NCBI GenBank assembly: GCA_020054205.1
Contig: JAGVLS010000010.1
Span: forward strand, 153,145 to 217,144
Source: Candidatus Obscuribacterales bacterium
GTDB taxonomy: Bacteria; Cyanobacteriota; Vampirovibrionia; Obscuribacterales; Obscuribacteraceae
DNA length: 64,000 bases
Direction: 5' to 3'
Part shown: piece by piece, positions 10,547 to 18,674 of the stretch
How positions within the stretch are numbered: position 1 is the first letter of the stretch
Layout: the number at the start of each line of letters is the position of its first letter
Notes under the pieces: generated by a model
Told to the model about the DNA's origin: nothing
The model's database searches: none
Seen by the model: the letters and a program-made list of their open reading frames with translations, nothing else
Translations under genes and position numbers: made by a program

Positions 10547-10690
10547 TAAACTAATACATCCGGATAATTGGTATCGTGGTAGACAGTAATAGATCCTCAC
10601 ATAGGTAAAGTTCAAGTCAACAGCATAGTTTCCCACATGAACAGTCTCATAAACTTTTTATTGGAGCAGAGTGGTAGGTATGCCGACAAG

Positions 10691-10716
10691 AATATCGGAT
10701 ATCGATATCCGATATT
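10691..10716. repeat. 26-bp perfect palindrome
   Basis: Half-site AATATCGGATATC followed directly by its reverse complement, with no spacer. The sequence is also internally repetitive (GGATATC / GATATCC). It lies in non-coding DNA and has no T-tract, so it does not look like a terminator. It could be a protein-binding site, a cruciform-forming element or a remnant of a short dispersed repeat. Confidence 0.85.
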
Positions 10717-10748
10717 TAGAACGAGTATCCTACTAGCCTGTCTAAGTC

Positions 10749-10769
10749 GGTGTTCGAACATCGAACACC
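10749..10769. repeat. 9-bp inverted repeat with 3-nt loop
   Basis: GGTGTTCGA and TCGAACACC are separated by ACA. Immediately downstream, GACACC- and GACAGC-like hexamers recur (10770-10803), so this belongs to a degenerate short-unit repeat patch together with the palindrome at 10691. Confidence 0.75.
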
Positions 10770-11096
10770 TGACACCAGATACTAGATGCCGGACAGCAGA
10801 CACGCCTGGCATGATGTTGCGAGTAGTAAACACAAACAAGCTTTCCGACATTCTCGATATTTCTCAAAGTTTTACCGTGAAAGATCCACTAGAAATAAGT
10901 GGTGAGAAGAATAAGAGTGACATCGGCTGAATGTGCACTGTAATTTAAAAGATCACGTGTAGTAAATATCTCGTCTCATTTGCAAGAAGCAACAAATCTT
11001 TTGATGAATGAAGTAGTGGACATTATAAAGTTCAAAAAATGGCAATAAAATTAAAAGAATTAATCAACTAGCCTGGACTATCCTATTTGGTGCCTT

Positions 11097-11136
11097 GAAA
11101 AAGGTCAGAAAAATTGCAATTTTTCTGACCTTTTTC
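11097..11136. terminator. 40-bp perfect palindrome, probable bidirectional terminator
   Basis: The half-site GAAAAAGGTCAGAAAAATTG is followed directly by its reverse complement. As RNA in either direction it gives an A-rich 5' arm, a GGTCAG/CTGACC core and a T-rich 3' arm, the layout of a bidirectional intrinsic terminator. No gene ends nearby on the + strand except the membrane protein 550 bp upstream, so the perfect symmetry is notable. Confidence 0.6.
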
Positions 11137-11194
11137 CTTGTATTTGTAATTTAAGGTTTGATGGCTTGTCGTTGTTACATCGTCGTATTGCCTT

Positions 11195-11227
11195 GTCAGA
11201 ATTTTGTTTATTTTTCTGACCTTTTTT
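11195..11227 (+). terminator. Second hairpin sharing the palindrome arm
   Basis: GTCAGAA (11195-11201) pairs with TTCTGAC (11214-11220) across a 12-nt loop and is followed by CTTTTTT. The arm TTTTTCTGACCTTTTT also occurs in the 40-bp palindrome 90 bp upstream, so the two hairpins are duplicated or related. Confidence 0.5.
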
Positions 11228-11584
11228 GAGGTCAACCGCATGGTTGTGGCAGGAAGTATTTAGGCTAAAGTATTTTGACCAGCATCTTTACAACGGTAGC
11301 ATATCTCGACATAAATCCATTCTGCATTTAATCATTTAATAAAGGTAGAACTAAAATGCCCAGGCTAAGAAAATCAGCAAGATTTATTCTGATACTATAT
11401 ACGGTGCCCAAAAACCACAAAAAAAATACACCTGTCACGACACGCCCTTCAGTAAATATTTACTCACATAGAGCATTTACATAAATATCAGAAATACTGG
11501 CCACAAAACTGTGTTTGGTTTTCCTCTTGCCATATGATTAAGAGCAAGAAGATTGTAGTTTAAACAGGTTTGTTAATGGGGCAC

Positions 11585-11615
11585 TTGCCAAAGTATGGCA
11601 CTTAGTGCTATACTT
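11585..11615 (+). promoter_or_regulatory. Promoter with overlapping operator of the toxin-antitoxin operon
   Basis: TTGCCA (11585-11590) and TATACT (11609-11614) form a -35/-10 pair with 18-nt spacing. An inverted repeat, AAGTATGGCAC / GTGCTATACTT (11591-11601 and 11605-11615, one mismatch, 3-nt centre), sits across the spacer and the -10. Toxin translation starts 26 nt downstream. This is the arrangement expected for autorepression by the HTH antitoxin. Confidence 0.6.
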
Positions 11616-11640
11616 GTCTTGAGCTTCATAAGTATTCTAC

Positions 11641-11952
11641 ATGCGCATATTTCAAAATCAGTGGTTCGATAAATGGGCTTCCAAAGGAGGGCTATCTGAT
11701 GAGTCCCTAATTAAAGCAGTCCAAGAAATCGAAAAGGGCTTAATAGATGCTTCTTTAGGTGGGCATGTTTATAAAATGCGAGTGGGCTTACATGGACGAG
11801 GTAAACGAGGCGGTGCAAGAACACTTTTAGCTTATCAAAAAGGAAACAAAGCATTTTTCATTTATGGCTTTGTCAAAAACACAAAGGACAATATTACAAA
11901 AAAAGAATTGGAAGCATTGAAACTTTACGCCAATACACTATTCATTTACTAA
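11641..11952 (+). CDS. higB: Type II toxin, RelE/HigB family
   Basis: A 103-aa protein matching the RelE-like HigB family with the signature features WFDKWASKGGLSD, LGGHVYKMR, GGARTLLAY, and KAFFIYGFVKN followed by a basic C-terminal helix. Members are ribosome-dependent or free mRNA interferases. The toxin gene comes first and the HTH antitoxin follows 53 nt downstream, which is the higBA order and the reverse of relBE. ATG 11641 lies just after the promoter/operator and has no strong ribosome site, which would keep toxin output low. The full family length is present, so it is probably functional. The pair sits in a repeat-rich accessory patch, consistent with acquisition by transfer. Confidence 0.85.
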   Translation: MRIFQNQWFDKWASKGGLSDESLIKAVQEIEKGLIDASLGGHVYKMRVGLHGRGKRGGARTLLAYQKGNKAFFIYGFVKNTKDNITKKELEALKLYANTLFIY

Positions 11953-12005
11953 GAGTGAATTAGTAAATGCTATAAAGGCAAAAGAGTTAAAAGAGGTGAT
12001 ACAAG

Positions 12006-12311
12006 ATGACTGACAAATTACTCAAAGTAATACATGACTCTGCAAAAGGCTTGCGCAAAGCTGGCGTAATTGATGTACAAACTATGCGCAAATTTGATGC
12101 AGCATGCTTACCTCCTATCAAAACTTATACTCCAAAAGAAATTAAATCGATGAGGCAAAACTACCACGTTAGCCAAGCGGTGTTTGCTGCTTATTTGAAC
12201 ACAACCCCTTCTACTATTCAAAAATGGGAACGTGGGGACAAACAGCCAAATGGATCATCGCTGAAACTTTTAAATTTAGTTGAACGCAAGGGTTTAGAGG
12301 TATTAGTCTAG
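12006..12311 (+). CDS. higA: HigA-type antitoxin, Xre-family HTH
   Basis: A 101-aa protein. Its C-terminal half is a Xre/Cro helix-turn-helix, with IKSMRQNYHVSQAVFAAYLN followed by TTPSTIQKWERGDKQPNGSSLKLL. Its N-terminal 40 residues would bind the toxin. The ribosome site AAGAGGTGAT (11991-12000) is strong and 6 nt from the ATG, unlike that of the toxin, so antitoxin should be made in excess. It probably represses the operon through the inverted repeat at 11591-11615. NadS/HigA-like regulators have this same size and architecture. Confidence 0.85.
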   Translation: MTDKLLKVIHDSAKGLRKAGVIDVQTMRKFDAACLPPIKTYTPKEIKSMRQNYHVSQAVFAAYLNTTPSTIQKWERGDKQPNGSSLKLLNLVERKGLEVLV

Positions 12312-12456
12312 GCACGAAACCTAACCGTAAGTTGTCCTAGCTAAGACTTGAATATATTTGTTGCCAGCAAACAAGATTAGTCTATCCTCATCCCAATCCC
12401 AGTTGCTGATGTATGCCTGCTTGCCAAAAAATGCCATCCTTTTCAATTTCTTCTTC

Positions 12457-14130
12457 CTAATGGACTTTTGTTTTATGTGCCACCATATCATAAAGTGAAA
12501 TATCTAAATATTCTGGATACGGCTTATTTAGCAATTTATAGACATTTTGTAAGCGCAGACGAAATTGCTCGTCAAATATATCGTCATGATGAGAATTATT
12601 AGGCTCACCAAACCACCAAAACCAGTCACTACCTTCGGCAGCATAAATTTCTTCCCAAGCTTGTGCTTTGACTTGAGAATAATTATTGTTAGATAGTTCT
12701 TGAACTAAAAATTCTCTAGTTTGTGAAAGTAAGTCCCAGGCTTTATTTTTTACCGGGTCCCCAATCCAAATATGATAATCAGCACTTATCCATGAACCAC
12801 TATGGATTTGATGAAGTTGAGCTTGAGCAGGTTGTCTTTCTAAATAATCACTAACGGTACATATTTTCAATGTATTATCTTCTGATATTCGTTTATAAAG
12901 CTCTCTTAAAAATAAATTGCCATCTTGCTCATATGTTTCCCAACAATTTTCACCGTCTAAGGCAATTACTATTACACCTTCACGTTCCCAATTAAATAAT
13001 TTTTGTTGAATATGTTTTAAACGCATATAAAGAGCAGAAGCTGCTTCGTGGTGTTGACGTCCACCAAATGAAAATCCAATTTCATTGCTGGTCACAACTT
13101 CGCGAAATACTATATTTATTTTTTCATTGCCAATATTCAATAAATACGGCTGACAAAGTACTTCTGGGTTTTGCAAATTACCATGTTCATCGCGAAATAT
13201 ATTAAGCCCAGTTGTTTTTGTAAGTAATGCTTCATCAAGCACTACCCAATTAATACCTTCTTTAGCAATTAGTTCTAATGCTGCTGGACTAACTGCTAAT
13301 TCAGAAGGCCACATTCCTTTTGCTTTAATGCCAAATAACTTTTCATATAAAGATAAACCTTTAGCTAATTGTACTTGTGCGTCTTCCTTATGAAAATACA
13401 AGCGTTCTGGTAATGATGTATATGGATTTGGATAACGAGCAATATTGCTATCAATAAGCAAAGGTAGTATAGGATGATAATAAGGACTGGTAATTACTTC
13501 TACTTGCCCAGATTTAATAAGGCGTTTGTATACAGGTATAGTTTCACGAATAATTTGACGTTGAATTTCAATTATAGTTTGACGAGTAGATAAAGAAAAA
13601 TTCTTTCCTTCTTTAATTATCTTTTGTAATTCTGGTTTTTTATTTACCCAATAAGGATCAAACCAAGCAAGGTTAAACCAAGTAGCCATATCAGCAAATT
13701 CTTGATTGGTAAATTCATGAACCATGGAGGCAATATTATGTCCATGTTTATGTAAATTTTCACGCTTCATATAAAGTGTATAATAAGGAATATGGGCTTT
13801 GATTTGTCTTTCTAAATTAGCATGAAAAGATTCAGACAAAATATTGATCTTATCTTCATCCGTATAAGCATTTATGTCTTTAGTTGTAAGTAATAATTGT
13901 TGGTCTTGAGCATTATGATGTCCATAATCTTCCAGCTGTTCAAGCAATGATGGAACTAAATTATATGTTTGATGTACTTTGGGAAAATCTTCCAACAAAA
14001 GTGGCATATCAACATAATCTTTGATGCCATGCAAGCGTACCCAAGGCATCAAATACATGCCAGAAAGCCTATCTTTATAAAGTGGCTGATGCATATGCCA
14101 AATAAAACAAACAGATAATGTTTTACTCAA
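12457..14130 (-). CDS. Glycoside hydrolase family 57 protein
   Basis: A 557-aa GH57 enzyme. The N-terminal signature CFIWHMHQPLYKD matches conserved region 1 of the family. GMWPSELAVSP holds the predicted nucleophile glutamate, and ALDGENCWE the acid/base-region aspartate. GH57 enzymes are retaining alpha-glucanases (alpha-amylase, 4-alpha-glucanotransferase or branching enzyme); which activity applies cannot be told here. There is no signal peptide, so a cytoplasmic role in glycogen-type storage polymer turnover is likely. The gene overlaps the upstream inositol-phosphatase gene by 4 bp (ATGA), so they are co-translated. Confidence 0.88.
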   Translation of the reverse strand: MSKTLSVCFIWHMHQPLYKDRLSGMYLMPWVRLHGIKDYVDMPLLLEDFPKVHQTYNLVPSLLEQLEDYGHHNAQDQQLLLTTKDINAYTDEDKINILSESFHANLERQIKAHIPYYTLYMKRENLHKHGHNIASMVHEFTNQEFADMATWFNLAWFDPYWVNKKPELQKIIKEGKNFSLSTRQTIIEIQRQIIRETIPVYKRLIKSGQVEVITSPYYHPILPLLIDSNIARYPNPYTSLPERLYFHKEDAQVQLAKGLSLYEKLFGIKAKGMWPSELAVSPAALELIAKEGINWVVLDEALLTKTTGLNIFRDEHGNLQNPEVLCQPYLLNIGNEKINIVFREVVTSNEIGFSFGGRQHHEAASALYMRLKHIQQKLFNWEREGVIVIALDGENCWETYEQDGNLFLRELYKRISEDNTLKICTVSDYLERQPAQAQLHQIHSGSWISADYHIWIGDPVKNKAWDLLSQTREFLVQELSNNNYSQVKAQAWEEIYAAEGSDWFWWFGEPNNSHHDDIFDEQFRLRLQNVYKLLNKPYPEYLDISLYDMVAHKTKVH

Positions 14131-14912
14131 ACTGCACTCCCTTTTAATTGTATTGCACTAAGTATTTGTTCGTGAATTAAAGTATTAGAAGCTAATATAT
14201 GCCCTTTATTCATATCTAAAGGACCGCCTTCAAGGTTTGTGATTTTGCCACCAGCTTCTTCGATAATTAACGAACCAGCAGCTATATCCCAGGGAGCTAA
14301 TTTTATTTCCCAATAACCATCTAAGCGCCCAGAGGCGACAAAACATAAATCAAGGGCAGCCGATCCATCACGACGCACACCATGACATAGATCAGTAAGA
14401 GTAGAAAACTGAATCATATTATTGCCTAAAATATTTTTTGTATCAGGAGGAAAACCAGTAGCAAGAAGACTTTTTTCTATGCTATTGGTAGATGAAACAT
14501 GTATTGGCTTATCATTTAAAAAAGCACCTTTGCCTAGCTCAGCCCAAAATAATTCATTAGAAAATGGGTTAAATACTACTGCAAATACCATTTGCCCATT
14601 TTCTTCTATACCAATGGATACAGAAAAAAATGGATATGAATGTGTATAGTTTGTTGTTCCATCCAAAGGATCGATAAGCCAACGCCGCTTCGTATTACCT
14701 GTTTTAGCACCTGATTCTTCAGCTAAAATTTGATCATCCGGGAAATTATCCTTGATAAGCTCAATTATTTTAGCCTCAGAGGCTTTGTCTACGTTGGTAA
14801 CAATGTTGAAAGCACTTTTATAGTCAATATTTTTGATGTTTCCAAGATGTGCCATTTGAATGGCTCCAGCTTCTTTAGCTGCTTGGAGGGCTATTTGTTT
14901 GACCTTTTCCAT
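14127..14912 (-). CDS. suhB: Inositol monophosphatase family protein
   Basis: A 261-aa Mg-dependent phosphatase of the IMPase/SuhB family. The metal-binding motifs are all present: EESG early, IDPLDGTTNYTHSYP (the DPxDGT motif) and WDIAAGSLIIEEAGG near the C-terminus. Substrates in the family include inositol-1-phosphate, NADP and sugar bisphosphates; SuhB can also act in rRNA antitermination. It shares a 4-bp overlap with the GH57 gene, so sugar-phosphate metabolism is plausible. ATG 14912 is the only sensible start. Confidence 0.85.
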   Translation of the reverse strand: MEKVKQIALQAAKEAGAIQMAHLGNIKNIDYKSAFNIVTNVDKASEAKIIELIKDNFPDDQILAEESGAKTGNTKRRWLIDPLDGTTNYTHSYPFFSVSIGIEENGQMVFAVVFNPFSNELFWAELGKGAFLNDKPIHVSSTNSIEKSLLATGFPPDTKNILGNNMIQFSTLTDLCHGVRRDGSAALDLCFVASGRLDGYWEIKLAPWDIAAGSLIIEEAGGKITNLEGGPLDMNKGHILASNTLIHEQILSAIQLKGSAV

Positions 14913-15055
14913 ATTATTTATCCTATTTACTAGGCTTACACTCGTTTAAATCTTAGTATTTCTAAAGATCATGTTGACGCAAGCTTAGTTTATTGAGTAC
15001 TGTTAACTAGTGGGCTTGCACAGCTTCAGCCTCGCACTAATTTTAGCATTTTACT

Positions 15056-17899
15056 ATGAAAGAAAAGTCTTATAGCGTCAATTTGCCTCAAACAAGCTTT
15101 CCTATGAAAGCCAATAGTGCTGTTCGGGAAGTTGAGATTCAAAAATTTTGGTTAGATAATAAAATATACGAAAAAAATATTGAAAATCGTAAAAACAATG
15201 AAAAATTTGTTTTGCACGATGGACCGCCGTATTTAAGTTCAAGCAAAATTCATATTGGCACGGCTCTCAATAAAATTTTAAAAGATATAGTGACTAAATA
15301 CAAAGCACAAAAAGGTTTTTATTCACCTTATGTGCCTGGTTATGATAGTCATGGTTTGCCAATTGAAAATGCTGTTTTAAAAGATGTGAAAGGTGGCAGG
15401 AGCGCATTGACACCAGTTGAATTGCGTAAGCGCTGCCGTGAATTTGGACTTAATAATTTAAAAGGACAAGAAGCTAATTTTAGGCGCTTAGGAGTATGGG
15501 GAGATTGGGATCATCCTTACATTACACTTGACCCTAAATTTGAGGCAGAACAAATTCGTGTATTTGGCAAAATGGCTACAAAAGGATATTTGTATAAAGG
15601 CTTAAAGCCCGTTTCTTGGTGTCCTACTTGCGAAACGGCTTTAGCTGAAGCTGAAGTTGAATATGCAGATCATACATCTGATGCTATTTTTGTAAAATTT
15701 GAAGTTAAAGAAAGTTCAAAAGAAAAATTACCGAAAGCAGTAATTAGATCAAATGCAAAGGTATCATTTGTTATTTGGACCACTACTCCATGGACATTGC
15801 CTGCTAATTTAGGCATTGCTGTAAATGCAGAGTTTGAATATTTATTTTTACAAACCAAAAACCATGATGTAATAATAATTGCCAAACTTTTGTTAGAAAG
15901 CTTTTTAAAAGCCACAGAAATTGAAAAAGAAAGTGTTCAAGTTCTGGCAACCGTTAAAGGTAGTGATTTAGAATTTGTCGAATGTGAGCATCCATTTGCC
16001 AATCGCATGAGTTTAGTTGTGCTTGGTGATCATGTAACGGCTGAAGCTGGTACTGGTTGTGTGCATACAGCACCAGGGCATGGTCCAGAAGATTTTATAT
16101 TAGGAAAACAATATAAATTAGGTATTTTATCTCCTGTTGATAGCAAAGGCATGTTTACAGACGAGGCAGGACAATTTAAAGGGCTAAGATATGATAAGGC
16201 GAATCAAAGCATTATTGATTGTCTTTTAGCATCTAATAGCTTGATTAAGCATACAAAACTAACTCATAGTTATCAACATTGTTGGCGTTGCCGCAAACCA
16301 CTTATATTTAGAGCAACTGAACAATGGTTTGCTTCTGTTGATGGATTTCGCAATGATGCTTTAAAGGCAATTGATACAGTTAAGTGGATTCCAGCTTCTG
16401 GTCGCAATCGTATTTATACAATGGTAGAAAACAGATCTGATTGGTGTATAAGTAGGCAAAGAGCTTGGGGTGTTCCTATTCCTGTTTTTTACTGTGTAAA
16501 TCAAGACTGTAAAAAACCAATTATGACTTCTGAGTCTATAAATAAAGTGGCTGATATATTTGAAAAAGAAGGATCAGATACATGGTGGGAAAAAGCACCA
16601 GAATATTTTTTAGGAGATTCTTTTCAATGTCCTCATTGTCAGGGCAAAAAATTTGAACGTGAAGTTGACATTATGGATGTTTGGTTTGATTCAGGGGTAA
16701 CACATGCCTCTGTATTAGACAAACGTATAGAATTACGCGGGACACCGTGCGAATTATATTTAGAAGGCAGCGATCAACACCGTGGCTGGTTCCAATCATC
16801 TCTTTTAACTAGTATAGCCATAAATAATAAGCCGCCCTACAAAACTGTTCTTACTCATGGATTTGTTGTAGATGAATCAGGACATAAAATGTCCAAATCA
16901 CTAGGTAATGTGGTTGATCCAGATGAAGTAATAAAACAATATGGTGCTGATGTATTAAGGCTTTGGGTAGCATCCGTAAATTATACTGATGATATTCCAA
17001 TTGGCAAAAACATGCTAGCCCAGCTGGCTGAAGTATATAGAAAATTGCGCAATACGGCTAGATATTTATTGGGTAATCTATTTGACTTTGATCCAAAACA
17101 ACACAAAGTAGAATATGCTAAATTGCCCCCTCTAGAAAAATATATATTACATCGATTGCAAGAAGTAATAGAAGATGTAATAAAAGACTTTGATAATTTT
17201 GAGTTTTTTAAATATTATCAAGTATTACAAAATTTTTGTGTTGTAGATTTATCAAGTTTTTATTTTGACATAGCTAAAGATCGTCTTTATACAGCAGCTC
17301 AAAATAGTGAAGCTAGAAGAGCAGTACAAACCATATTGTATGAAATTTTACAAGTAATAGTTAGACTACTAGTGCCTGTCACACCTCATTTAGCAGAAGA
17401 TATTTGGCAAAATATGTCAGATAGTATGAAAGGTAATGAGATAAGTGTCTTGTTGACAGACTTTCCAAAAGTAAATGAAAAATATATAGATGCAAGCCAA
17501 AATGAATTTTGGAAACAAATGATACAAATGCGCTATGTAGTAAATAAAGCATTAGAACTTGCACGTGCATCAGCTAAAATAGGCAGCTCACTACAAGCAA
17601 AAACAACAGTCATTGCTAAAAATAATGATTTTGTTTCAAAAGTAATGAACAATCATATAGATTTACCAAGTTTTTTCATTACATCTCAAGCTGAATTGAG
17701 CACTAATAATAGTGATAGTTTTAGCTTAGACAATAAATTAGCAGAGGCACAAGAAGAAGGAATATCAGCTTATGTATTTCCAGCTAATGGTAATAAATGT
17801 GCTCGTTGCTGGAAATATACACAAGATGTAGGCAAAAATATTTCATATAATGATTTGTGTAACACTTGTGCTGAAGCCGTTGCTAGCCTTGTTTCTTAG
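15056..17899 (+). CDS. ileS: Isoleucyl-tRNA synthetase
   Basis: A 947-aa class Ia aminoacyl-tRNA synthetase that charges tRNA-Ile. The HIGH-type motif reads KIHIGTALNKILKD, so its last His is Thr. KMSKSLGN is intact. The CP1 editing domain motifs TTPWTLPAN and GTGCVHTAPGHG are present. The C-terminus has a zinc-finger CARCWKY...CNTC, as in bacterial IleS type 1. The start at ATG 15056 gives the usual LPQTSFPMKAN beginning; no clear ribosome site precedes it. The 143-nt upstream gap is too short for, and shows no sign of, a T-box. It converges on and overlaps the potC-like gene by 17 bp. Confidence 0.96.
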   Translation: MKEKSYSVNLPQTSFPMKANSAVREVEIQKFWLDNKIYEKNIENRKNNEKFVLHDGPPYLSSSKIHIGTALNKILKDIVTKYKAQKGFYSPYVPGYDSHGLPIENAVLKDVKGGRSALTPVELRKRCREFGLNNLKGQEANFRRLGVWGDWDHPYITLDPKFEAEQIRVFGKMATKGYLYKGLKPVSWCPTCETALAEAEVEYADHTSDAIFVKFEVKESSKEKLPKAVIRSNAKVSFVIWTTTPWTLPANLGIAVNAEFEYLFLQTKNHDVIIIAKLLLESFLKATEIEKESVQVLATVKGSDLEFVECEHPFANRMSLVVLGDHVTAEAGTGCVHTAPGHGPEDFILGKQYKLGILSPVDSKGMFTDEAGQFKGLRYDKANQSIIDCLLASNSLIKHTKLTHSYQHCWRCRKPLIFRATEQWFASVDGFRNDALKAIDTVKWIPASGRNRIYTMVENRSDWCISRQRAWGVPIPVFYCVNQDCKKPIMTSESINKVADIFEKEGSDTWWEKAPEYFLGDSFQCPHCQGKKFEREVDIMDVWFDSGVTHASVLDKRIELRGTPCELYLEGSDQHRGWFQSSLLTSIAINNKPPYKTVLTHGFVVDESGHKMSKSLGNVVDPDEVIKQYGADVLRLWVASVNYTDDIPIGKNMLAQLAEVYRKLRNTARYLLGNLFDFDPKQHKVEYAKLPPLEKYILHRLQEVIEDVIKDFDNFEFFKYYQVLQNFCVVDLSSFYFDIAKDRLYTAAQNSEARRAVQTILYEILQVIVRLLVPVTPHLAEDIWQNMSDSMKGNEISVLLTDFPKVNEKYIDASQNEFWKQMIQMRYVVNKALELARASAKIGSSLQAKTTVIAKNNDFVSKVMNNHIDLPSFFITSQAELSTNNSDSFSLDNKLAEAQEEGISAYVFPANGNKCARCWKYTQDVGKNISYNDLCNTCAEAVASLVS

Positions 17900-18674
17900 A
17901 GGCTGCCATTTGTTTAAAGCGTATTGTTTCGGCTATCACTATAGTAATTATTGTAGCCACAATCATTAATGTGCTCAAGGCATTAATTTCTGGACTTACA
18001 CCAAATTTTACTGATCCATAAATCCACAATGGTAATGTGGTTGCACCCACTCCAGCTGTAAATTGCGTAATAACAAAATCATCAAGTGATAGAACAAAAG
18101 CTAATAAACAGCCAGCAAAAATACCAGGAGCCAATAATGGTAATGTCACTTTAAAGAACGCTGTTATTGGTGTAGCACCTAAATCTTGTGCAGCTTCTTC
18201 TAGCTTTTGATCAAGTCCTTCTAAGCGTCCCATTACCACAAGCGTTATATAGGCTACACAAAATACAATATGTGAAACTATAATTGTCGCTAAACTCAAG
18301 CTAAGCCCAATTGCGATGAATAAAGTTAGAGCAGCTACTGCCATAGCAATTTCTGGAATTATAATTGGTAATAATAATAGTCCACGATAAAATGTCGAAT
18401 AGCGAAGGCGAAATCTTGATAGTCCAAGAGCCGCTAATGTCCCCATAACAGCCGATACTGATACTGCAATTGTTGCTACCAAAATGCTATTAAAAAATGC
18501 ATTTAACAATGCTTCATTCTGAAATAATTGTTTGTACCATTTTAAAGTAAATCCTGTCCAAGAAACAGCCAATCTTGATTCGTTAAAACTAAAAGCTATC
18601 AATATAATAATTGGCAAATATAAAAATATATAAACAGAAATGGCAAAAGCACTAAGTAAATTGGATTTTTTCAT
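17883..18674 (-). CDS. potC: ABC transporter permease, PotC-like (polyamine type)
   Basis: A 263-aa inner-membrane permease with about six transmembrane segments and the EAA-loop sequence LEEAAQDLGATPITAFFKVTLP. The N-terminal ISVYIFLYLPIIILIAFSFNES and the SWTGFTLKWYKQLF segment are typical of PotC of the spermidine/putrescine system. The matching PotB-like permease is 10 kb away on the other strand (28232-29185), and no ATPase or binding protein of this system lies in the window. It overlaps the upstream YgfZ-TPR gene by 4 bp. Confidence 0.85.
   Translation of the reverse strand: MKKSNLLSAFAISVYIFLYLPIIILIAFSFNESRLAVSWTGFTLKWYKQLFQNEALLNAFFNSILVATIAVSVSAVMGTLAALGLSRFRLRYSTFYRGLLLLPIIIPEIAMAVAALTLFIAIGLSLSLATIIVSHIVFCVAYITLVVMGRLEGLDQKLEEAAQDLGATPITAFFKVTLPLLAPGIFAGCLLAFVLSLDDFVITQFTAGVGATTLPLWIYGSVKFGVSPEINALSTLMIVATIITIVIAETIRFKQMAASKKQG

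Larger units (their letters stand above)
10547..11640. other. 1.1-kb gene-poor region with palindromes and short repeats
   Basis: No convincing protein gene is present. The region holds a 26-bp perfect palindrome, a 9-bp inverted repeat, a 40-bp perfect palindrome and a second related hairpin (each listed separately), and at its end the promoter/operator of the toxin-antitoxin pair. One short frame at 11356-11484 (42 aa, starting MPRLRKSARF) has AAAGG 10 nt upstream, but it has no recognisable family and could be chance. Reading frames across 10637-10930 and 10612-10851 simply read through the repeats. The base composition is less AT-biased than in the flanking genes around 10.6-10.9 kb. Confidence 0.6.

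Noticed and set aside
10612..10930. Reading frames of 79 and 97 aa on both strands
   Set aside because: Both run through the palindrome and short-repeat patch, have no ribosome site and produce repeat-derived peptides.
14913..15055. T-box riboswitch before ileS
   Set aside because: The gap is only 143 nt and no T-box core sequence or terminator was seen.
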